The position numbers and the translations under genes are program-made. A DNA stretch of 10,655 nucleotides from Candidatus Pacearchaeota archaeon (GTDB lineage: Archaea; Nanobdellota; Nanobdellia; Pacearchaeales; GW2011-AR1). Position 1 is the first letter of the stretch. Each line of letters begins with the position of its first letter. This document shows positions 1 through 5,456 of the stretch, in pieces. The stretch is taken from contig NYZR01000016.1 in assembly GCA_002687255.1 (NCBI GenBank), forward strand, positions 1-10,655. Direction: 5' to 3'. The notes under the pieces were generated by a model. The model worked only from the letters and a program-made list of their open reading frames with translations. It was not told the origin of the DNA and did not search any database.

Positions 1-2236
1 TCATCGATTTACTCACACTATTCGTCTCATTCACCGTCACGTCAGTTATCGACGCCTCCTCCGTCTCAGAATAAACTAACCCACAACTCTCAAAAGACAG
101 ACCGTCACTCACGTTAAACTCGAAAGCAATCGTCTGCGTCCCCGTCACACTATGCCCATCTACTGGAGAAACCAGTGTCACTTCCGGAACCACACTCTCA
201 AGCGTAAAGTTCGCCCCAGCCATAGCGGCGTTCCCCGCAACATCCAAACAAGAATACAACACCTCATGCACTCCATCGCTCACGTTCACAACACTTACCG
301 TCAAATTATCCATCCCTCCGTCCGACACGTTCACTAAATCATACGAGCAGTTCCCCGTCTCATCTAACGAAACATTAAGTAATGCCGTAGAAACAAACCC
401 TCCGTCAACAGGCTGGACAAGAGAAACATTCGGCGCAGTCACATCATAAGTCACCGTCCTATTAGCAGAAGCCATAACACTTTCATTCCCAGACACAGCC
501 TCACAATTCCAACTATGCTCTCCCTCAGAAGCAAAACTCACATTCACACTCTTGTTCAGTCCAGACACTGAAACATTTTCCTCAACATCAACAACCACAT
601 CACCTGTCGAATTCCACACCAATAAAGTAACGAGAGAAATGTTAGCATCACTCAAAGACTCACACGTAAAACTCTCATTGCCTTTCGTCACCAATCCATC
701 ACTCGGCTCACTCAGAGAAACACTCACTGCATTAGCAATCGTAAAGCTCCTGTTCCCTCCAGCCCCAGTCAAGCCAGCAACATCAACAAACGAACAGCCC
801 CATGTATAGGAACCAAACCCTAGTTCGGTAACGTTCGTCGCAACTTCAGCAGCACTAGAAGAAACATTTTCGGAAACAGAAACAACCTCACCCGCAGTCG
901 AATTCCACACTCTCAGTTCTCCGGAGTCTAAAGCCAAATCAGTAGCGTTACAAGACAAGGATACATTCCCAATAAAACTCACATGCCCATCATTCAACCC
1001 CGACAACAACACCTCCGGCGTTCGATTATCCAAGGCAATCAAAGCATCCCACACCCTCAACCGAGAGAACGTCAGATTCTGTCCGTCCACATCCACAAGC
1101 GCCTGCCCCGAACTATTCAGCACGCTCTCCACTTCCGCCGGCGTCTTTACTCCATTCTGGAATGCAAGTAGCTGACTCAACAAGGCAATCGCTCCAGAGA
1201 CATGAGGTGTCGCCATCGATGTCCCCGACAAAATCCCGTAGCCACTTGTCCCGTAAGTAGAATTAATCGACCGCCCCGGGGCAAACACCTGAATCAGAGA
1301 GTTTCGATTTGAAAAGCTCGACACACCATCGTCCTTATCGCTACTTCCCACTGGAGTCGCACTCTCTACACAAGCCGGAGCCGAAATCGCCGTCGAGTTC
1401 CCCGAGTTCCCCGACGCAACCACCACACTTACATTTTCTGCCACAGCAGCATCAATCGAGCTCGCCAAGAAATCACTATTACAATGTCCCACACTCGAAC
1501 CACCTCCAATACTCATACTAATCACACTCACGTTCCAGCCCGTCGTATTCTGCACACACCAATCAATCCCTGCCCGAATATCTCCGTCCGAACAACTTCC
1601 TCCAGAATTACACACCTTCACCGCAAGGATCGTTACCTCCGGAGCAACACCGGTAAGATTCCCGCTCGCTCCAACAATCCCTGCCACATGCGTCCCGTGC
1701 CCGTGATCGTCATCCGGATCCGTATCGTCGTTTACAAAGTCATGCCCTCCAACCACTCGACACGTCGTATTCTCCTCGTTATTCCCATAACATCCTCCCA
1801 AGTCAGGATGCACGTAATCGACGCCAGTATCAAGAATACACACACTCTGCCCAGCCCCCTTCAAGTTCACACCTCCCAACTGCAGATCAAACACATCGGT
1901 AGCATTCACCAAAGGAACAGAGTCCTGCAACAAAATCTCCCGCACCCCCTCATCAACAACCTCACCAACCGTCCAGTCATTCTCCAACTCCTCCAACCCT
2001 TCCTCGTCAACAGTCACGACAATCACATCATCAAACACGTGCTCCACATCCTCTCCAAGTTCCTCAATCAACTCCTCCTGCCAAGCCTCTTGCCGCTCCT
2101 CACTATGAGACACCGTAATCCCCATGAACGAAGTCTCATTCTTCACTTCAACCACGACACTCACTTCCTGTGCAGCCACAACACCACTTATCAAAACAAG
2201 CGCAAGCAGCACAAAAATCCCAGCCTCTTTCCTCAT
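1..2236 (-). CDS. Secreted subtilisin-like serine protease (S8) with C-terminal Ig-like repeats, 3' end beyond the window
   Basis: An exported peptidase; 745 residues are visible with no stop before the edge. The ATG at 2236 opens a signal peptide (MRKEAG, then a hydrophobic stretch to about residue 20, likely cut near VVAA|QE). Residues 23-108 look like an I9-type propeptide. The S8 domain spans about 109-400 with a complete triad: Asp136 in ILDTGVD, His180 in HGTHVAG, Ser340 in GTSMATPH, plus oxyanion Asn277 in ASGN. From about 406 come four Ig-like repeats, each opening with a line such as VSLVQPVDGG (near 406, 505, 602, 684). Cysteines pair plausibly inside repeats (429/481, 525/578, 630/663), as in disulfide-bonded Ig domains. 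NxS/T sequons are extremely dense: 23 after residue 406 by eye and about 12 before. The protein is therefore probably an N-glycosylated surface or secreted protease. A TATA element 24 bases upstream suggests leaderless mRNA. A C-terminal anchor may lie off-window. Substrate unknown. Confidence 0.95.
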   Translation of the reverse strand, partial: MRKEAGIFVLLALVLISGVVAAQEVSVVVEVKNETSFMGITVSHSEERQEAWQEELIEELGEDVEHVFDDVIVVTVDEEGLEELENDWTVGEVVDEGVREILLQDSVPLVNATDVFDLQLGGVNLKGAGQSVCILDTGVDYVHPDLGGCYGNNEENTTCRVVGGHDFVNDDTDPDDDHGHGTHVAGIVGASGNLTGVAPEVTILAVKVCNSGGSCSDGDIRAGIDWCVQNTTGWNVSVISMSIGGGSSVGHCNSDFLASSIDAAVAENVSVVVASGNSGNSTAISAPACVESATPVGSSDKDDGVSSFSNRNSLIQVFAPGRSINSTYGTSGYGILSGTSMATPHVSGAIALLSQLLAFQNGVKTPAEVESVLNSSGQALVDVDGQNLTFSRLRVWDALIALDNRTPEVLLSGLNDGHVSFIGNVSLSCNATDLALDSGELRVWNSTAGEVVSVSENVSSSAAEVATNVTELGFGSYTWGCSFVDVAGLTGAGGNRSFTIANAVSVSLSEPSDGLVTKGNESFTCESLSDANISLVTLLVWNSTGDVVVDVEENVSVSGLNKSVNVSFASEGEHSWNCEAVSGNESVMASANRTVTYDVTAPNVSLVQPVDGGFVSTALLNVSLDETGNCSYDLVNVSDGGMDNLTVSVVNVSDGVHEVLYSCLDVAGNAAMAGANFTLESVVPEVTLVSPVDGHSVTGTQTIAFEFNVSDGLSFESCGLVYSETEEASITDVTVNETNSVSKSM

Positions 2237-2253
2237 CAAATCAAGAAAAACAC

Positions 2254-2268
2254 TAAGTATAAAAACAT
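2254..2268. promoter_or_regulatory. Single TATA-like element shared by two divergent genes
   Basis: The 53-base spacer between the divergent starts at 2236 (-) and 2290 (+) has one AT-rich core. On + it reads TATAAAAA (2258-2265), about 29 bases before the ATG at 2290. On - it reads TTTTTATACTTA, about 24 bases before the ATG at 2236. Both spacings fit an archaeal TATA box with initiation at or next to the start codon. No Shine-Dalgarno is seen on either side. One TBP site may therefore serve both genes. Confidence 0.6.
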
Positions 2269-2289
2269 ACCCTTACCCTCTACAAAACA

Positions 2290-3030
2290 ATGAAAGCAAT
2301 CATTCTGGCAGCAGGCTACGCAACAAGACTCCATCCCATAACACTCGATAAACCCAAGGCCCTCCTCCCCATAGCAAACAAACCTCTTCTCACACATCTC
2401 ATCGAAAAACTCTCTCACCTAGAAACGCTAGACCACATCTACGTCGTCTCCAACAACAAGTTCTATCAGCACTTCATCGCCTGGGAAGCCAACACAGCTT
2501 CAAAAATCCCCATCACCATCATCAACGATCAGACAAACACGAACGAAGAACGCCTCGGCCCCGTCGGTGACATCCAGTTCGCCATAGAAAAAGCAAACAT
2601 CAACGACGATCTTCTCGTCCTCGGCAGCGACAACCTCTTCGAAGAACCGCTCACAAACATCCAACACACCTTCAACACGAAGAACACATCCGTCGTCGCC
2701 TTCAAAGACATCCACGATCTTGAACAAGCCAAGTCCTTCGGCATCGGCGCCCTCGACCACCTCGACAAAATCACCGACTTCGAAGAAAAACCATCTACTC
2801 CGAAATCCACATTAGTAGCGACCCTCATCTACTTCCTCAGCCGCTCCAATTTGCCAGAAATAAAATCCCTCCTCGAAAAAAACCCAGAAGAAGAAGTCAA
2901 GGCAGGACACCTCATCCAACACCTCTCCACTCAAACAGCAGTCCACGGCCACATCCTCAACGGCCGCTGGTTTGATATCGGCACGCAGGATCAATTAGAA
3001 GAAGCGAATGAATTTTTCTCTAACGTCTAG
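2290..3030 (+). CDS. Sugar-1-phosphate nucleotidyltransferase (RmlA/UDP-glucose pyrophosphorylase-like)
   Basis: A cytosolic enzyme expected to join a sugar-1-phosphate to an NTP, giving an NDP-sugar and pyrophosphate. The 246 residues form one nucleotidyltransferase domain with no left-handed-helix acyltransferase extension. Visible motifs are AAGYATRL (7-14) and KPKALLPI (21-28), the nucleotide-binding loop and lysine; GPVGDI (90-95), base recognition; GSDN (112-115), whose Asp114 should bind metal; FGIG (150-153); EEKP (165-168), sugar phosphate contact; and WFDIGT (227-232). The exact sugar and NTP cannot be read from the sequence. It is transcribed divergently from the protease through a shared TATA element and probably lacks a leader. 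Its stop lies in a CTAG also used by the rhodanese gene on the other strand. Its codons are rich in final C (ATC, CTC, AAC, GTC), unlike the G/T-ending codons of the minus-strand genes. A role in glycan supply is inference. Confidence 0.92.
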   Translation: MKAIILAAGYATRLHPITLDKPKALLPIANKPLLTHLIEKLSHLETLDHIYVVSNNKFYQHFIAWEANTASKIPITIINDQTNTNEERLGPVGDIQFAIEKANINDDLLVLGSDNLFEEPLTNIQHTFNTKNTSVVAFKDIHDLEQAKSFGIGALDHLDKITDFEEKPSTPKSTLVATLIYFLSRSNLPEIKSLLEKNPEEEVKAGHLIQHLSTQTAVHGHILNGRWFDIGTQDQLEEANEFFSNV

Positions 3031-3644
3031 CAACCAAACCCACCAGGCAAACAAATCTCCGCCCCATTATCCGCACCCACAAACACTCCTGCCTCCGGCC
3101 CAGAAACAACATAATCCAACACATCCGTCTCATCCCATTCATGCTCGTGGTTCCACAGCGTCCAATGATACCGCCACTCATTCCATCCAACGCCAAGGTG
3201 TTTCACATAAATCCCATGCTCAGCCAACACCTTCCCCATCTTCCGCCCCGTCATGCACGGAATACTATAACAATACACAATCAACTCCCGTCCAGGATAC
3301 TGCATCTGCAGATCCTGAAAACCAGCAACAATCCGATCCACCTCGCCATACGCCGACTTATATGGTGAAGCATACGCATGCACATTCACGGCCCCTACAA
3401 TATGTTCCCTTTCATATTCCTCCTGGCTTCTCAGATCAACGAGCAAAAAGGAATCATCTCCTAATGCAATATGCTTCCGAATATGATGTGGACTAACCGA
3501 AACAGCTGTCTCAATCTCATAGAACTCCTTAATCAAATCATTCTGTGACTTAGGAAACAATTCGTCCCCTACAACACCGCCAACCACTCCTGCAATCAAC
3601 CCAACAATCACAGCAGTCAACAGCACTTCCTGTTTCAATCCCAT
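3027..3644 (-). CDS. Membrane-anchored rhodanese-like protein
   Basis: 205 residues. One N-terminal hydrophobic segment (about 8-26, LLTAVIVGLIAGVVGGVVG) should act as an uncleaved anchor, leaving a rhodanese-fold domain (about 45-165), probably outside the membrane. Family marks are LLVDLRSQEEYEREHI (67-82, with the DLR strand) and GAVNVHA (84-90). The strand LIVYC ends in Cys125, the usual catalytic position. The loop that follows is longer than usual: Cys125-YSIP-Cys130-MTGR134, so the usual six-residue CxxxxR loop is replaced and carries a second cysteine. GWNEWRYHWTLWNHEHEW (153-170) is a Trp/His-rich tail, and two more cysteines (198, 205) lie near the C-terminus. The function could be sulfur transfer or thiol redox work rather than classical thiosulfate sulfurtransferase activity. 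It lies 49 bases downstream of the thioredoxin-like gene on the same strand and has its own TATA element, so the two may be co-expressed or separate. Confidence 0.85.
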   Translation of the reverse strand: MGLKQEVLLTAVIVGLIAGVVGGVVGDELFPKSQNDLIKEFYEIETAVSVSPHHIRKHIALGDDSFLLVDLRSQEEYEREHIVGAVNVHAYASPYKSAYGEVDRIVAGFQDLQMQYPGRELIVYCYSIPCMTGRKMGKVLAEHGIYVKHLGVGWNEWRYHWTLWNHEHEWDETDVLDYVVSGPEAGVFVGADNGAEICLPGGFGC

Positions 3645-3663
3645 GTCAACTCCAGGAAAAAAG

Positions 3664-3673
3664 AATTATTTAA
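3664..3673 (-). promoter_or_regulatory. TATA box of the rhodanese gene
   Basis: On the minus strand TTAAATAATT is centred about 25 bases before the ATG at 3644, in the 49-base gap between the thioredoxin-like and rhodanese genes. A GGAG sits about 5 bases before the ATG and could act as a ribosome site if transcription starts further upstream. Confidence 0.5.
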
Positions 3674-3693
3674 GCGCTTCGGTGAAACTAGTT

Positions 3694-4056
3694 TTAAGCA
3701 CAACCACCCCTACTCGCCAACTCAGAAAAACTCAACTTCCCACTCTCTCTCGACCCATCACCAAACTCCCACGTCGGATAACCCCGAATCCCAGCACTAG
3801 CACATGCAGCAGTCTGTCCCTGACCATCAGCAGTCGAACACTCAATATAATTCACATTACTCCACGCACTCCCAAAAGAATTCTTCTGATCCTTACAATG
3901 CGCACACCAGAACGCCCCATACATCTTCGCCCCAGAATCTGTCAAACACTCGGCCAAAGCAGTATACTCCCCACCCCCTCCGCCCCCACGAGGCCACACC
4001 AAAAACGCAATAACTGCCAGAACAACTAGTCCAATAATCAAATGGTTTTGTTTCAT
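3694..4056 (-). CDS. Membrane-anchored thioredoxin-like protein (VKOR-associated thioredoxin type)
   Basis: 120 residues from the ATG at 4056. An N-terminal hydrophobic segment (about 6-21, LIIGLVVLAVIAFLVW) is followed by a six-glycine linker (24-29) and a thioredoxin-fold domain. The active site is FWCAHCKDQK with Cys51 and Cys54, and Pro94 in GYPTWEF is the conserved cis-proline. Cys73 and Cys85 are likely a second pair, and Cys37 and Cys119 are also present. The pattern (ALAECL, YGAFWCxHC, DQK..FG, YIECS, GIRGYPTWEF) matches thioredoxin domains often fused to or found with VKOR, but no VKOR membrane domain is encoded here. It is probably an extracytoplasmic thiol-disulfide oxidoreductase. 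An in-frame ATG at 4119 would add 21 residues, but a TATA box at 4078-4086 falls inside that extension and 26 bases before 4056, so the shorter start is preferred. Confidence 0.85.
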   Translation of the reverse strand: MKQNHLIIGLVVLAVIAFLVWPRGGGGGGEYTALAECLTDSGAKMYGAFWCAHCKDQKNSFGSAWSNVNYIECSTADGQGQTAACASAGIRGYPTWEFGDGSRESGKLSFSELASRGGCA

Positions 4057-4077
4057 AAATGCAGGAAAAGAAAACAG

Positions 4078-4086
4078 TATATAAAA
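4078..4086 (-). promoter_or_regulatory. TATA box of the thioredoxin-like gene
   Basis: TTTTATATA on the minus strand is centred about 26 bases upstream of the ATG at 4056. This is the canonical archaeal distance for leaderless transcription, and it decides the start codon: the longer open frame from 4119 would begin upstream of its own promoter. Confidence 0.7.
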
Positions 4087-4108
4087 CTTCAGGTCACAAA
4101 CAAAAAGG

Positions 4109-4116
4109 TAATTAAA
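4109..4116 (+). promoter_or_regulatory. TATA-like element of the deaminase gene
   Basis: TAATTAAA is centred about 26 bases before the ATG at 4139, and no Shine-Dalgarno is visible between them (the stretch is C/T-rich). It lies about 30 bases from the TATA box of the divergent thioredoxin-like gene, so this 82-base spacer holds two separate back-to-back promoters. Confidence 0.45.
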
Positions 4117-4138
4117 CAAGCCCCCTCTTCAGTCAATC

Positions 4139-4582
4139 ATGAAACATCCCAATAAAAAAATAATGAGGGAACTGATTGGGCATTTTCCAAAAAGCCTAAT
4201 AACTGCTGCGATTATTGATAAAAAAGGAAAGATTATTTCGATTTCCTCTGGTAATGTTTATCCTCCAGAAAAATGCACAGACCCAACAGCACACTCCGAG
4301 GTTGACGCTATAAGGAAGGCTTGCAAGAAAATAAAATCATGCTCTCTAAAAGGACACTGGCTCTATTCCACATTCGAACCCTGCCCACTATGTTCATCTG
4401 CAGCAGTATGGGCAGGAGTAGACGGAATAGTTTATAGCAACAACCCAAAATACAGAGGGAAAGAAGACAACTGGTCATTCATACCTTGCCAGGAGATAAT
4501 AAAGAGATCTCAATATCTAAACAAAACTAAACTTCACAAAGACTTCCTTATAGACGAAACCAAACACTTCTTCCTAGAATAA
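4139..4582 (+). CDS. CMP/dCMP-family zinc deaminase, guanine deaminase-like
   Basis: 147 residues, cytosolic. The zinc-dependent deaminase signature is complete. DPTAHSEVDAIRKACKK (48-64) carries zinc ligand His52 and catalytic Glu54. EPCPLCSSA (80-88) carries zinc ligands Cys82 and Cys85. The DPTAHxEVxAIRKAC wording resembles bacterial GuaD guanine deaminases more than TadA tRNA adenosine deaminases, but the usual N-terminal GGPFGA-type loop is absent (SLITAAIIDKKG is there instead). The substrate could be guanine, cytosine, a nucleotide or tRNA. The gene is more A/T-rich than its neighbours, uses AGG/AGA/ATA codons, and shows less of the window's C bias, which may mean later acquisition. 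Its TAA ends at the base directly before the TrmB-type gene's stop on the other strand, so the two genes abut tail to tail. Confidence 0.85.
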   Translation: MKHPNKKIMRELIGHFPKSLITAAIIDKKGKIISISSGNVYPPEKCTDPTAHSEVDAIRKACKKIKSCSLKGHWLYSTFEPCPLCSSAAVWAGVDGIVYSNNPKYRGKEDNWSFIPCQEIIKRSQYLNKTKLHKDFLIDETKHFFLE

Positions 4583-5401
4583 TTACTTCTTCTTCCCGCC
4601 AACAACACCCATCTGATTCCAAGCCAACTCAAACATCTGCTCCATGGCCTGCGCAAAGAACGGAGTAGACAACCAAATAGCTACATCATAATTAGGATGC
4701 ACAGTGCTGTCATCCAAAACCATGAACATCAATTGCTCACTATCAACAACAGCAAACCTTCCACTCAATCCGGCCCCATCCCGAACATCTGCTACTCTAG
4801 ACAAATCTTTAGCAACCCTCTCATTATCCTTATTCAAGGGAGCCGCAATCCGAACAATCACTCCTCTCTTTTTAGCCTTCTCTAAAGCAGGCAACAAAGC
4901 CTCCATCTTCCGATTCAACCCATCAGCTGTAGTCACAATTGTCACAGTCTTTTCAGCACCACGAATCATCATATCCAAATGATTATACATATTCTGCCTT
5001 CCTCTCAAACTCCCAGAAAGATCACTCGGTTCAACAAACTTCACCCCATTCTCGAACAATCCTGTCAACTCATCCAACACCTCATCCCCCTTCATCTTAT
5101 CCAACCGCTTACTTCTCTCCTGTGCATGAACAACCAAGTTTCGCTTCACTCTCTCAACCACTTCCTCCGGCTTCAAAGCTACAAACTTAATCGACTTCCC
5201 AAGCTTCATGACAATGAATCCTTTCTTCTCCAAACTTTCTAGAATATCATAAGTCCTAGATCTTGGGACGTCAGAAAGATTACTCAACTCTCCAGCAGTA
5301 GAAACACCTCTGCTCAATAAAGCTGTCCACACCTTGGCTTCATACAAATTCAAATCAAAAATTTTACGCAACCGACTCAAAAACTCATCTTTGATTATCA
5401 T
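4583..5401 (-). CDS. TrmB-family transcriptional regulator
   Basis: 272 residues. Residues 15-75 form a winged helix-turn-helix of the TrmB type: LNLYEAKVWTALLSRG, then AGELSNLSDVPRSRTYDILESL with the recognition helix around 44-58, then the wing KKGFIVMKLGKSIKFVAL. A charged, probably coiled-coil linker follows (77-112). The C-terminal domain (about 128-265) has the effector-domain pattern of this family, with AEKTVTIVTT, a basic KAKKRGVIVRI strand, RFAVVDSEQLMFMV and NYDVAIWLSTPFFAQAMEQMFE. The larger maltose-binding extension of classical TrmB is not evident, so the ligand is unknown. The family generally controls sugar or energy metabolism genes in archaea. The gene lies 55 bases downstream of ileS on the same strand with its own promoter, and abuts the deaminase gene tail to tail. 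The target genes cannot be read from the sequence; autoregulation is common in the family. Confidence 0.9.
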   Translation of the reverse strand: MIIKDEFLSRLRKIFDLNLYEAKVWTALLSRGVSTAGELSNLSDVPRSRTYDILESLEKKGFIVMKLGKSIKFVALKPEEVVERVKRNLVVHAQERSKRLDKMKGDEVLDELTGLFENGVKFVEPSDLSGSLRGRQNMYNHLDMMIRGAEKTVTIVTTADGLNRKMEALLPALEKAKKRGVIVRIAAPLNKDNERVAKDLSRVADVRDGAGLSGRFAVVDSEQLMFMVLDDSTVHPNYDVAIWLSTPFFAQAMEQMFELAWNQMGVVGGKKK

Positions 5402-5407
5402 ACTCTT

Positions 5408-5450
5408 TACACCTCTTACTCCATTATAAAGGTTTGCTCTATATAAAGCT
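5408..5450 (-). promoter_or_regulatory. Promoter region of the TrmB-type gene: two TATA-like boxes and a Shine-Dalgarno
   Basis: On the minus strand the proximal box TTTATAA (5424-5430) is centred 26 bases before the ATG at 5401, which would give leaderless mRNA. A second box, CTTTATATAG, lies at about 5439-5448, roughly 43 bases before the ATG. A start from that box would leave a leader of about 17 bases containing GAGGTG (5410-5415), an SD-like sequence 8 bases before the ATG. Two alternative transcripts are possible. The start at 5401 is well supported either way. Confidence 0.55.
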
Positions 5451-5456
5451 TACTCT

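Noticed and set aside
1484..2293. Long + strand open frame of 269 codons antisense to the protease
   Set aside because: It gives a low-complexity His/Pro/Asn/Arg-rich product with no family, has no promoter, and lies fully opposite the protease, whose catalytic motifs are complete.
4057..4119. Extended N-terminus of the thioredoxin-like protein
   Set aside because: It overlaps the TATA box that is correctly spaced for the downstream ATG.
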